Source: Aphelocoma coerulescens (lineage: Eukaryota > Chordata > Aves > Passeriformes > Corvidae). From it: a stretch of 64,000 nt of DNA. The DNA lies in NCBI RefSeq assembly GCF_041296385.1, contig NC_091013.1:30699001-30763000 (forward strand), written 5' to 3'. Each line of letters opens with the position of its first letter. Within the stretch, counting starts at the first letter, position 1. This document shows positions 47,501 through 60,100 of this stretch, piece after piece. Position numbers and translations under genes: made by a program. The notes beneath the pieces were generated by a model that made no database searches, was not told the origin of the DNA, and worked only from the letters and a program-made list of their open reading frames with translations.

Positions 47501-50500
47501 GAAACAGGCTTTGCGGGCCTAAGACACTTAAAGAAAGGGCAAAGCAAAACAAAGATTTTTTAAAAAAGACTTTCAAGAAGATCCATTCCTCTGTGCAAAT
47601 GGGAAAGGAAGCACAGCATGTTTTCAAATCTTTTTACATCTCCCATAAAGACTAGGCAGATGGTTTGGGTGCACTTCTGTAAGTGTGTGATGAATATTTT
47701 ATTCCTGAAAGGAACAGAAAACATGAATGTGTATGTAGTCACCAGCTTCACTGAGGTGAGGAAGAAACAAAAGGACTTCATTTGAAACCATGTGATTTGG
47801 TAGTCCAGAAAAGAAAAAAAATTATAGCAGTATAATAAAAAAAGGGAAGAGAGTTGTAGTTATTTTCTTTGGAATTATGCATTCCCAATTTAAATTGTTC
47901 TGTGGCCATGCAAAGACTAACATCTTGTTAGCCTACCTGCAAAAACATAGGTGGTGAAAAAGCCTCCAAATTCTGTTAGGATGGCAGGTGTCACATTTAA
48001 ACTAGCCAGCAGCCAAAACAGAAGGAGATCACAGAGCTTTCACACAGAACGTAGCAGTCAGGTAGAAGCAGAAATGCAGTGCTGATCAAAGACAGCAGGT
48101 CCAAACCCAGTCCTAGGCGTGCGCAGCACGAATCCTACCCAGCAATATCAGACATGTACCAAGTACAGTCTCAGCATAGCTTTGAGTGTCATAGCAGATC
48201 AGTGGAAAGATGTAAAAATCACAACAGAAATGCTCCTTTGGGGATCCCTAGTGCATAAAAAAGAGGAAAAGGTTGCCAGAAAAAAATATGTTAAAGGGTC
48301 CCTCAAAGGCACTCACACATTTCAAAACTTGTCTCAAGGCCCTGACACTTCTGCAACAACCAGGCTTGTGCTGTGACACAGTTTTGCCACTCCTGCAGCT
48401 GAAGCTCCCCACAGGTATTTTGAAATCCCCAGAAGGTGAGCAAAAGTGGTGCTTCCTCCCTACACCTTCTGCTGCTCCACCATGCCCAGCACTGGCAGCA
48501 CCAACAGTCCCAGCACGCTCACCCTGATGCCACTTGTGTGGTAATGTGGTGTTGAGCCCCTTGGTGGAAGGTGCCAACTGTCTGCAGCTGCCAGACAGGT
48601 GGGCAGGATTCACAAAAAATGGGAAACAGTAGAGCTTTATGTAGCTTCAAACTGGTTGTAGGGTCCCTATGTGCACATGGTTATGACAAATCCCATGGAA
48701 CACAAGTATGGTGTCAGACTTTGTGGCATACAGGCAGGATAGAGACCGTCATGATTTCAAGGGACATAATATGCTTTCATGTGTTTCTGTTATGCAACTC
48801 TTGTGAGGCATCTCTGACTGAGAAAAAGGCATGGTTAATTCATGATTTTAAAAGGCCTTACTGTCCATACAAGTTGATATTCCAGGGGATCAAAGGAAGA
48901 ACAGGGTAAGCACCTAAAGGAAAGTTTTAAAACAACAAGAACCTGGTTGGTTTAAAACAACAGAACACTAGTTCCAAGTGCAGAAGAAAAAATGGAAATT
49001 CTTCCAGCTTCCTAGGCCACAATTTTAGCTAAGGCATGTTGTACCCAGATCCAGCAAAAGACAGCTATGGTAGAAAAACCACTGCCCATCTCCATCCAAA
49101 AGCAAGATGGGGCACTAAAAACAATGCTGGCATACTTTTGGAGGTGGTCTAGGTTTGGGGTTTTTTATTCCCCAAATCACTGAAGTATTGCTGAACTCCT
49201 GAAGACTTTTGATCTTGGAAGATGAATTAGTATGGGAATTCTCGATCAGGAAACAGCCTCAGAGGAAGCTGCTCCTAACAGAAGCTAACACTGGCCATTC
49301 CACTTCAGGCTTCCTTTGGGACTACCTAGCTAGCACAAGTGAATGCCAGCAGCTACATTTTTGGTAGCAGCAAAATGTTAGGGCAGCAATACCTTTTTCC
49401 TATCAAGGTCATTTGCTATTGCTGCTGAACCACCACTGCTCTACAGAATACTGCAATTAGAAAATGGGCAGGTTGCAGCCTCTGTTTTGGAAGTGTTGTC
49501 CTCTCTGCTCTGGGCTTTTCACCTTGTCAAAAATTATGGAGCCTTTGCACCTTTACTTTTGATTCTGCCTCCTTCGTTTCTGGCTCCACTAATTTGCTCT
49601 ATTGTTCAAGATCTTGTATCTACCAAAAGGTAGAAAAATCACTGGCTGTTTGATTCATTCTCCCTAAAGAGCAGAAATGCATTTTAGGAAGCCAGCTCTT
49701 CCCACTACACTGCAGCGACTATGCCAAGCCAGAAATAAATTGTATTCTTGGAATGCAGTTTCTTATATAGGGCTGGCCATTCCTCTTCTTTTGTACCACA
49801 ATAATTTTAGTGTCTTACCTCAATGTCAAACTGGGTAGTATATAAAAATCCCAAGAGGATGGGGTCTACCCATAGCTATGTCTCGAGAATGAAAATGCCT
49901 CTGGAGGATGAGCAGGGAGGGTATCCTGGGCAGTAACCTGAAAAATACCTCTTCTTTCCCTCATAACAGAAGTAATCTATATCATCTCCTCCCAGCTTCC
50001 TGGGGTCATTACCACTGTGATGAACAGAGGTCTTCTGCACCTACTGAAGGTGGGGAGGAAAGCCAGTGTGACTCAGCTCTGGCAGAGTACAGAAGCATTA
50101 TTAAGCACTGGTGGGGAGGATGTCAAGTAATGAGCAGGGCAAGACAAGGTCACACTCCCCTGCTGTCCTTTAGAGAAACAGTGGCCATGAAGCCCCTGCC
50201 TTGGTTTCCTCTCTACCACCTGTGTACTCTGCAGGGATCTGCTATATAAGAGTTAAGGGCTAAGGGATTGGTTTTTTCATCCAGTGTTTTGGAGAGCTGG
50301 AAGTTTAGTGAGACAAGAAAAAAGCTGGAGTTTAGTGCCACATGTATTTGTTATTTCAGTCACATGTCCTGAGAGAGGCTGTTTTCTTAGGAAATGTTTG
50401 TTAAACACCTTGAAATGTGATGACCTTTCCAATGTCACAGTAACCGTGTGATTCCCAGAAGAGCTTTGACAGTCCTAAATTGCAGAAGTGGGTTTTGCAA

Positions 50501-51512
50501 CTGGAAGTGAGGAAGTGATGCTGGAAGTAAAATAAGAAGTGGAATCAGCCACATAATCATTTTGGATCTTGCTGTTCTATTGCTGGTACTTGAAATATAA
50601 AAATGCACAATATAATGTTATTGACTGGGAAAAAGCCATGAAATATTATTGCATAAAACTGTGAGCCAATGTGTTTTTTATAGTATTGCCTATAACTTAA
50701 TTACACTTGTTCCTGACAGTGTATTGTATCTTCTTATATCTTCTTTATGGCACAGGCATTAATTTAATCAGAGATAATAAATGAAACCTCTGGAATTAAT
50801 TACAGGTTGTAACAGTTTTGTTACTTTGCTAGAACAGGCAGGAAGACAAAAACATATGGACCCATAAACATTAACTGGCTTTTGCAATCCAGCCATTACA
50901 GGAGAAAGACAATGAAGATTAAATTACTTGGTGATGTAGCTGAGAATGGTCAGGCAGTTTTCAGTGTTTCTGAAACTCAGCAGTTCTTGGTGTGGAAGAC
51001 CTTGACAACTACATTTCTGTGACCCTTTCAAACCCAAATGCATCTTGTGTTTGAATCTATTCAAAAGATCTAAGCTTAAGAACTGCTTTTACAGATTCTC
51101 AGGATCTCATCTGTCTGGTAGGAGAGGTCTTTGCAGTCCTGTTTCAATGGAGGCATGCTGCCAGGATTTGGGATCTGCGTATGAGTTAACATTATTTCCC
51201 TTTGGGCCCTCTCGTTTCTGCCAAATTTGAGTGGACTTTCTGTGAGTGAGAAGCAAACATGGCCCCATTCCAACAGCACAATATCTGGGAGGGTGTCTGA
51301 CAGGAAAAAACCTTGCAGAAGAGCCTTTCAAACCATCTGTAAAAAATCCCCTCTTGTAGGGGATTTCGTGTGGAGAAAAAAGTCATTAACTGTGCTTAGA
51401 AGGCAAAGGGTATCTTGCTTGGTTGCCTAATCTGATCACAGAGGTAACATCACAGAGTAACTCCAACATATATTAAATTGTTTATCTTATTTCTAAAATG
51501 CCTCTAGGCTGG
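35507..51512. other. Intergenic region, no gene supported
   Basis: About 16 kb of mostly AT-rich sequence upstream of both CNOT11 and TBC1D8. Open frames up to 164 codons occur (the longest at 43227-43721, plus) but show no recognised domain, no exon-like conservation pattern I can judge, and no sensible promoter or splice context. No RNA gene, tandem repeat or recent transposon is recognised. Regulatory elements may be present but cannot be seen without alignment. Confidence 0.6.
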
Positions 51513-51520
51513 TCCTTGGT

Positions 51521-52067
51521 GTGCTGGCGCGTTGCGCGTGGTGGGGGTGGAAAGAGCGGCGCGTCCGTCCCGATCGCGGCCCGCCGGAGCCGCTCCGGGG
51601 GTGCTGCGCGAACGCGCTCGGACACACTCTGACCCTCCGGAGCTGGGGGATGCTCACAGCCACTCACACACACAGAGCCAGACAGCTCCTGCAGCGTCGC
51701 CGGGGATAGAGAGGCAGGAGGGGTCCTTTGTATGGGGTTCTGACGGGTTTATTGGAATCGCTGCTCGAAAGGACCCAGGGACAAAGAGCGGAGAACACTG
51801 AGCGGTCCGGGGTTTTATCCGGATCGGCACCGGGGGAGGGCAGAACCTCAGAGCCTATCCTTCGGGGCCAGGGGCTGGAGAGGCCGTGGGGTGACAGGGC
51901 AGTGACCAGTGGGAAAGGAGAGGGGTGGAACAAGGGACCCGGGAACCGGTGGGGTATCAAGGAAAGGAGAACTATCTAGAACATGAATTAAAAGGGGTAA
52001 AAAGGGGTGGTCTTAGACCTCTGAGCCTGCCCACCAGCGAATCTCCATTGTTTTGGGGCTCTGTGGC
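51521..52067 (-). mobile_element. Candidate solo LTR of an endogenous retrovirus
   Basis: A 547-bp CpG- and GC-rich block in AT-rich DNA. Read on the minus strand it has the order of a retroviral LTR: a U3-like part, a TATA-like ATAAAA (plus 51813-51818), a poly(A) signal AATAAA 60 bases further (plus 51748-51753) in the context TTCCAATAAACC typical of gammaretrovirus-like R regions, then a GC-rich U5-like part. It is flanked by an 8-bp direct repeat TCCTTGGT at 51513-51520 and 52068-52075. No primer-binding site, gag, pol or env is next to it, so it would be a solo LTR. The usual TG...CA ends do not fit these exact borders, so the boundaries or the class may be wrong. Confidence 0.55.
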
Positions 52068-52075
52068 TCCTTGGT

Positions 52076-55000
52076 CACTCCCGCAGTGGATTCAACTGCT
52101 GCAACAGTGTGCTATTCACAGTGAAACACTTTCTGATCAATATGATTTACTTAGTAAGACTAGTACTTAATCTAACTTTCTCTTTTGAAAAAAAAGCAAG
52201 CAAACAAACTTCTTGTGCTGCATTTAGTGAATCGCCTTTTTAAGGCAATAAATACATCATCTTCTTTGTATTTAACACACAGGTACTTGTAGGCAGCTAT
52301 TTTGTGCTTCACTACAGTTGTCACTTTCAGCCGAGCTACACATATATCAGACTGCTGCAATGTGAGCTCAGAAGTCAGCTTTAAACCCCTAATAATTCCT
52401 GTTGTTCTTTTCTTAATCTGCCTCCACTAGATCTACATTTTTCAAATACTGAAGTAGTCTGAAATTAGTATGATCTATCAAGAATGGTCCCATCAGAGTT
52501 TTGTAGAGGAGGACTGTTATCTACCTGGTCTGTGATGGGGATTTGTCTACACAACGCAGGAAATATAATCCTACGTTTTTATGGAAAGCCTGGCAGTCTG
52601 AGCAGTGGGGAATTTTGGATCTTGAGGGTTCTTTAAAGAGTAGCCAGTGCCTGGAGCAGCGTGCTGAGGGCTTAAGGCTGCCACTGGGCACTGACCAAAT
52701 GTGTCACTACATTTCTCCTTAGTTTCAGTGTAGGTAGGAGATAAAGTCTTTTCAAAATCCAGCCACAAATCAATACGGTGAATCTGAAGAGTTGTGGCTT
52801 CATTTCCTCAGAAAAATCCCTTCCCTGCTCTCAGAATGCTCAGTGGTTTTCAGCCCAGGGGATGTGGATCTCTGCATTGGCAGATGGCTTCAAGGGGACA
52901 TGCCACTAACAAAAGTAAATGTATTGATGCCTGATGTCAACTGGTCTACAGGAGGCTGAAGCTGCAGTGGAATACTTTGGGGGCTGCAGAAAATAAAGGG
53001 TTGAAAACAGCAGCTGTTGATCAATCTCAATGAGGTGCTTTTTTTTTTTTTTTTTTTTCCCTGAAATAAGTATGTTTTAGTTATTTTCTCCTAGATGTAT
53101 TAGCCAACATTAGTTTGAATTTCCAATGTTATACTCACTAATATGTATTATTTCCCTAGCACCCTAAACAATATTTCTCTGCACTCACTGCTGCCTCCAA
53201 TAAATCCAAACTCAGGATCATCTGCGAGTTTCAGCAACTCTGTATTGGGAACTGAATCAGCTCACTGATCAGGGTTTTTCAGACACTAATAAAGATACAA
53301 GTTAAAGAATCAAAACTGGAAACATGAAAATTATTGGACTGTGCACCTGCAGAATGATAGCCAAATTCTAGCTCATTTTTTAAAAAGTATAAGTAAATTA
53401 ATCTCCATCTTTAGGCTCTCGTTTCATGATAAATCCAACTGAATCTCCCTACAGTCTGCTGAAAGATCAGCCTGTTTCTTTCCCTCAGTCCAGGATATGA
53501 ATTTTCACCCTAGCTTTTCTGCAGTCACAACACGACTAAGGAATTAACCTAGCCAAAAACATTTTAATAAATAGAAGTTTTCAACTAGTTTAACTAGTTA
53601 AAGCCATTCACTACAGAAAGTCTGACAGGGGTCAGGGAGGGAGCATGGACAACCGGGTTTTGTGGCAGCCCATATGTCCATCAGCTGCAATCATGCACCT
53701 GCAAGCCCTGGAGCCTATCCTAGAGCACTGCACACTCTCAGTCTCCTAAGTTTGTTCAAGTGTTGCCAGCCCCCTCTGAGGTAGGCTGAGAGGGTTTGGT
53801 ACCCTCTGCAGAGGGCCAGCCAGGCAGGAGGCTCAGAGCACCATGGCTGCCTCTTTCCTGCCATCATTTGTTTTATGCACAGGAGGAATTCGCCTTCCCT
53901 GAGCACCTCAGTGACATCCAGAACAAAAATTATATGTCTGTTTGATGGACGAAAAATATGAAGCTGTGTGAAGTCAAAGGGCATGACTAGTGCTGGGAAG
54001 GCAGTCAGTGACAAAGGCAAGAAGGAAAAGCAAAGTTTTCCCTGTGACTGTTCCTTATGCAGTCTATACTCTATTTCATGGATGCTCAGAATCTCTGCAG
54101 TTTATTCTGGGTATGACTGATGCTCTAACATAATCTGAATGGCAGACTCCCTGTCTTGTGCTACTAGTACTGAAATTTAAGAAAGATACATAGCATCATA
54201 AACAACGCAAACACAGTCATTTCAGAGTGCGTGCTAAGGGTGGTATAAGGCCAGAAACCTCATTTTATTTCTGTTCTTTCCTTTCAAACACATCTGTATT
54301 TTTTTAAAGCTATTTTTCTCCTGTCTAGTAACCTTAAGTACCTTCAAGCAATTGAGTAAGATAGTCCTATCTTTTCTAGACTTTATCAGATAATAAATAA
54401 AAAGGTATATAACTTCTCACAGCACTCTGTCTTTTGTCTAATAATCTACTAGATTCCCATCCTCCCTGGTTTTATGTACCTCTCTTGACACCAGCATTTT
54501 AAAACTATTGCTTCACAGGAGACTTCGGAAGATCCTCAGATCATCCAAATCCTGTTCATATACTGGTTGTGAAAATAGTCAGTACATAACTGTAGGACTT
54601 TCTTCATGAAATAAACTTATTCTTAGCTGTTGCCAAAGACTGTCTAGTTTTCAGGTAGAAGCTGTGCCTCAGAATGTCAGGGACTGCCACGCACAATGCC
54701 ATATTGGGATAGAAGGATGCTCCTGCTTTCAGTAGATGGATTTATTACAATATGTATTACAAAGTGCTTCGTTTTACTCTGTCATCCTGAATCAGTTTTC
54801 TCTCATCTCATCCATCTCCCTTTTGCTTCTCTGAAGCCATTTCTCAGAGATTCTTTCTTAAATATCTTCCACCAGTTCTATGTGTTGGAAAAGCTGCTTA
54901 AAAAGCATGAGCAACCCCATTTTGATTGAACAGTTGTTGGGCCACCTTGGATGTGGTTCCAAAGCCCATGACTCTGAAGGAGTACTGTTGGTGGAGTCCA

Positions 55001-55938
55001 ACAGAAGCCTGTCTCAAGATGTAATTAACAGAGGCAGGTATGCATGACACTGGATCCTCAACTGCTTTATTCTTTTGTTAACTCTCAAGCTCAGAAGCAC
55101 CTCAAAGGTCAGCAACTTGCTTGGTCCTCTTCTAAAATTATGTCTCAAATCAGCCTGCCCAAACCCCAAGACTGAATGTAAAAAATGCCCCAAAAATAAT
55201 AATAGAAATTAATATTGAAATATCTGCAAAGGGAAGAAATATTCACCATCTCACTTCACCAAGCATTTAAACTTTCAAGACTTAGGTGTCTTCAGGACAG
55301 TTTTGGGGGCAGGGAAAATCTCTGAGCTATTCTTATCCTGCAAAAGCATTTAAAGTAATTTCTCCTTACACTCTCATTAATTTTTAATATATTATTATGT
55401 GGATGTCCATCTCCTCCTTTTGACAGCTTTTATTTTTATATCAGACGAGCAATATGCTCAAAGTGCTTGCTTGCTATTCTATGTATGGAAATTAAATCAT
55501 TGCTTCACAGAGAAATTGTAAAGAACACAGATCACACAGTGTTTACCAGATTGCAGCTGAGTACAGGATTTTGACTACTAAATCATCCCACTGGAAACTG
55601 GAAAGCAGTCCACATGGACACCTTCCAATTCCCAGCTAATAATTACTGCTGGCTGTGCTAAGTAGCACACTGCAGCATTGGTACCTTTCAAAGAGTTAGT
55701 ACACAACTTGTGTAACAGTAGGCAGAGGTTGGGAAAGTGAAGCTCAGGTCTTTATCCCTAATAAAAATACTTAGAGGGCTCTTTGCTGAAATTTAGGTGA
55801 CCACAGTGACTGAGGTCTTTAATCTAGAAAAGTGAGGTTTAGCAGCCTGCAAATTGAGTTGTTGTAAAGAAATTCTTTAATATTTGCAGTTAACTGGAAA
55901 GGGAATGTAACTGAGAGAAAATACACTGGTCGCGTTTT
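52076..55938. other. Intergenic region, no gene supported
   Basis: About 3.9 kb without recognisable coding sequence. It includes a run of 20 T at 53039-53058, possibly the tail of an old retroposed sequence, but no body is recognised next to it. Confidence 0.6.
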
Positions 55939-56137
55939 AATCACAGGATAATAGAAAGGGTTGTTTTGCGAGGGACCTTAAAGATCTAGTTCCAACCCCC
56001 CTCCCATGGTCAGGGACACCTATTAGCTCAAGCTCAGAGCTCCATCCAACCTGGCCTTGAACACTTGCAGGGATGAGGCATCCACAGCTTCTCTGAGCGA
56101 CCTGTTCTAGTGTCTCACCACCCTCATTAATGACAAT
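55939..56137 (-). repeat. CR1 LINE 3' fragment
   Basis: AATCACAGGATAATAGAAAG, then GGGACCTTAAAGATCTAGTT and CAACCTGGCCTTGAACACTT mark a diverged CR1 3' end in reverse orientation, about 0.8 kb upstream of TBC1D8 exon 1. Confidence 0.85.
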
Positions 56138-56944
56138 CTGTGTTAATAAAAATGTAAAAGACAGTGTCAGAGGATTAGCATCATAATGCGCTACAGCAGT
56201 AACCATTTGTGCAGGTTCACAAACGGTCCTGCCAACAGCTCAACCGCAAGCAGTGACAGATTATTTCTTAAAATGAGAAAAAAACCCGATCCGTAAAATT
56301 AAGATTCTGACTTTTCCGTTGCGATACGAGGTGTCAAGCACCGGCCTTTAAACATCAAAGTAGCTGCGGGCTCACGCTTTAGGCTTAGATCTAGAAGGAA
56401 ACAGGAAAGCAGAGACACCTCCCCCCCAAACCTCTCTTCAAGTCCAGGACGCCCTTTCCTTCCCGCACTCCTGACGGCTCCGCGGCGGGGACCTGACCCG
56501 GCCACTGTAAAATCCACAGCGGCAGCCACCCGGCTGCGGTCCTGGCGGCAGGGCATCCTCCAGGACCCCGGGATACCGCGGAGCCCCAGTGTGCTCTGTG
56601 TGGGGCTCGGGGCGCCATCGGACCCCCGAAAGCGAGAACCTGGGCCTCCCCCCTGCTCCCCCTCCCTCCGGCCGGAGCCCCCGCCGTCCCCTCCGTGCCG
56701 TACCCCTGACGGTGCGGGTCAGCACGGCCAACCCCGCACAAAGCCGCCGGCTCCGCGGGAAGGGCGGCCCGTGCCCGGGCTCCTCCCTCGGCCCCTCCCC
56801 GGCGGCCGGGTCCGCGCCGAGGGAGCCGAAGCCGGCGCCGCGCAGTCCGCGGGGGGCGATGTGACCCGGGCGGCCGGGGTGCGGTGCCGTGCGGGGCAGG
56901 CGGGCTCAGAGGGGGGAGAGAGCGGGACTTCGAGCCGGGGGAAG

Positions 56945-57071
56945 ATGTGGCTGAAGCCCGAGGAGGTGCTGCTGAAGAACGCGCTCAAGCTGTGGGTCAC
57001 GCAGAAGAGCAGCGGCTACTTCATCCTGCAGCGGCGTCGGGGCCACGGAGACGGCGGCGGCCGCTTCACGG
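56945..57071 (+). CDS. TBC1D8: TBC1D8 coding exon 1 (N-terminus)
   Basis: TBC1D8 is a large TBC-domain protein, a predicted GTPase-activating protein for Rab GTPases, with two GRAM domains before the TBC domain. The exon encodes [19 protein letters not shown] and [11 protein letters not shown] and then a glycine-rich stretch, matching the N-terminus of the family. The start is chosen by this match and by a purine at -3 (GGAAGATGT). The frame upstream is also open (see findings). I place the donor at GTACCT after 57071, which leaves one base of a glycine codon; a GTGGCG seven bases later is a weaker alternative. All later exons, with the GRAM and TBC domains, lie beyond the right edge. Confidence 0.9.
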
Positions 57072-57110
57072 GTACCTGGTGGCGCGGGGGTTCGGCGGAG
57101 CGCTGGGCCA

Positions 57111-57152
57111 GGCCGGGCCGGACCGGGCCGGACCGGGCCGGACCGGGCCGGG
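57111..57152 (+). repeat. 10-bp GC-rich tandem repeat
   Basis: Three exact copies of GACCGGGCCG follow one variant GGCCGGGCCG, about 40 bases inside TBC1D8 intron 1. The unit is partly self-complementary (GGCC and CCGG), so it could form hairpins in DNA or RNA near the donor. Confidence 0.85.
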
Positions 57153-60100
57153 TGGCGGATCCCCCCCTGCCTCTGCCCCACGGGAGCTTGGCCGCGCCGC
57201 CGGTGGGGCTGGGGGAAGCGGGAACGGCCTCTTTGTTCGGGCCGTGTACGGGTGGCCCGGCTCGGCGACAGCGCGGGGCGCCGCGGGTCCCCGCCGGTCC
57301 CCGCCGCGGGCGGTGCGGAGGCGGCCGCGGGCCGGGCGGTGGGGGCCGCCCCGGCTCCCCGCGAGTTGCCTGGGGAGCAGCTTCGCGTTTCTGTAGCCTT
57401 GAGCACCGCTGAAGCCACTTTTATTGTTACTTCCCCGCGCTCCTCTCCTGATGGGTTTCTCAGCGTGACTAAGGGCGGGCGCGGAGCCCGTCAGGAGGTG
57501 CGGAGCCGGTGCCCGTGGCCGGAGGATGCAGCTGGGGAGAGCCGCCGGGGGCTGCAGCCCGCGGGCCGCGGCGGAGGTCCCTGCGGCCGGCGGTGAGAGG
57601 TGGAGGGATGCCGGGGCACACAGTGGGATGTGCTACCCGTGCCCCCTCTGGAACCGGCCGCGACCTGCGGCTCGCCTCCCCTTTCTATAACGAGAGCTAT
57701 ATAAATACATGTAGGATTCCTGGCTTTTGGATGATACATGACGTTACGGGGAGGGGGTTAATTCGATGTTGTGGAAAAGTGCATTCTGTCTTATTTTTGC
57801 ATTAATTACACTGCGGGTTATGGTGGCTGTAGATCCGGCACGTTATATCCATGTGGCACTCCAGATACGCGTAGTGAAGGATATATTCACGGAGAAGGAT
57901 CACGCTGTACCCTCGCAACAGTGTGGATCCGTGAATAACTCCAGCGAGAATTATGTGTTAGGCTGCGCTGACGTTGTAGCGTAGGGAATTTGGGCCAAAC
58001 TTTTGGTTCAAAGGCAGCAGCAATTGAATTCAAGTATACAACGCCTTGGAGAATTAATATAGTTTAACAATGCAGTTCTTACTTAAAAGCAAACGAGGCT
58101 GTTTTGAATATTATAAAGTGAGAATTTTTAATGGTAACTTATATATTTGAAAGGATGGTTAGGTATTTTCAAAATCAATGTATTTTCTATGGAGTTTAAG
58201 AAGCTGCATTACCACGTTTGCTATTTATTTTATTAAAACCTTTTTTTCCTGAACTATTGACCTTGCCATTTGATAATACTGCTTTCTGCATTGTTGCTCT
58301 TTTTTTTTTTTTTTTTGGTAAAATCAGAGCTTATCCTACCTGTCCATAAAGTGCACAAAACTGAACTGTGGCTTGGTAGATCGCATGCTATCAGTGTATC
58401 ACTAATGAAATGGAAGTTTCACTCTTTTGTGACAGTAAAGACGATGTGGATTAATTTTCAGAGTTAAAAATAGCCGTTTACAGCTGCTTGATTTAGGTCC
58501 AGGACAGTCATGAGGTTCAGTTTCACAAATGTTAATGCCTCATGCCTGAGCTTTTCACTACATAAATTTGCAAGTTTAAACCAAACAAACTGCTTTTCTC
58601 TCTGGTTAAATTTCAGGTGAATCATTTCGCTGAATCTACAGTGCACAGGCTTGCTCAAATCTTTTTTGGCTGGCAAAGGAAAGCCACTCCTGTCTCGCAC
58701 ATTTTCCGAGGGAACTGTAGATTCTGACAGTCTCTGAAACCATTTGGAAACGTTTGTATTTAAAAGGGCTTAGAAATTTAAGTCCTAAAACCAAAATGCA
58801 AGAGTTAAGGAGCACTAAGCTGGGGTTAGATGGATAGTGTAATTTTTTTTCAGCGTTTTTACTTGCAATGAAGGAAATGGAGATGGATGCTGAGAAACAG
58901 CAAGGCTTTGCTGGTAACTGTTTGCTTTCAGTGCAAATCTTACCTTCTGATTCTTGCTTTACATGACTACAGAGACACTTAATTAGTACCTGTTTTTTCC
59001 AAACTGGTGGAAGGGCAGTAAAGCTCTGCCATATTTCAGAGTATGGTCTGCCAAGTGGTAAAGCCAAAAGTTAGAAGTTTTTGTTTGTTTTGCTGGGGAA
59101 GCAAAGCTTAAGTGAGAACCATATCCATATCTCTTTTCCCTTTAATACCTTGATCCCTGGCCAATTGCAGTTACTCTTTATAAAAAAGAAGTTTAAAAGA
59201 TGTGAAGATCCTGTATGTGAAAACAGGTGCCACAGTGGAAGAGAATCTCACAGCTCCTCCAGGGAGGAGGAGGATGTGTATCCTCAGGCTGTGTTAGACC
59301 CATGTGGGATCAGCAGAACAAAACTCCCAGAAGATGAGGTTTCACACGAGTGTAAATGGGGCAGTGGACCACCCGTGAGGTAATTTGCTTTCAACAGGAT
59401 GGAAAGGGTGTGATGCCTGAGTTGCCCTTGTTCGTGTTGCCACAACATGGTATTTGCTCTGAACCTGTGTGAGGACATCTGTTTTATGGCCCAATTCTCA
59501 TATTTGCCTGTCTTTCTTTCTTCTAGGACAATTCTTTCTCCTTAACAGGGCATTTTAGCTATTAGGTAAGAGTAAGTTAGCACAGCTGGAGGGTGTATTT
59601 TATGTGGATTTAATTCCTGAAGAATGGACTAAAGATGATTGCTTGCACAAAAGCACTTTTTTTTCATATCTGTGTTTCTTTGTGTACTGTGTTTTTGTCA
59701 GATGCTGAGCAGATGTTTGTAAGTGAGAGACTATTTCCTACTGTTATTTAATTTGTGTCCTAGGGCAGTTCCCAAATGCACACTGGGCTTGGAAGCAGAG
59801 GGTACAAACAGTGATGGGGATTGTATTTAACTCTTCATTACTTGACCAGCCTCATTCTGGTTTCTTCCTTAGGGATATGCTTTTTCAAGTAAATGTTTAA
59901 CTTGCCACTTTACCTGGATCTCTACTTGACAGCTCTCCTGGATCAGAGGCTTAATAAGGAAATTGGAAATGTTTAGAAATACTTTAAAAATCTGGATTAT
60001 AATTTTTTAATTAAAAACTAATTTTAAGTTATAGATTTAAAAAAAATATTTAGCTTATTGATTTATGTTGATTCTGGGGTTTCCTTTGCCTAATTGGAGA

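Larger units (their letters stand above)
56430..57600 (+). promoter_or_regulatory. TBC1D8: CpG-island promoter of TBC1D8
   Basis: A dense CpG block that begins abruptly after AT-rich DNA, spans the 5' UTR and coding exon 1, and runs into intron 1. No TATA box is evident near the start codon. C-rich and G-rich Sp1-type boxes are frequent. The transcription start cannot be placed from sequence alone. Confidence 0.8.

Noticed and set aside
50016..50055. GTGATGA ... CTGA in the intergenic region as a snoRNA
   Set aside because: The boxes are too close for a functional particle and only a weak offset 4-bp stem can be drawn.
51482..51960. Several 60-98 codon open frames on both strands as a small gene
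   Set aside because: They coincide with the CpG-rich candidate LTR; GC-rich DNA is poor in stop codons and nothing recognisable is encoded.
56591..57418. Several long overlapping frames (up to 273 codons) on both strands at the TBC1D8 promoter
   Set aside because: Only the frame containing the TBC1D8 N-terminus has family support; the others are shadows in GC-rich DNA that read through the exon 1 donor.
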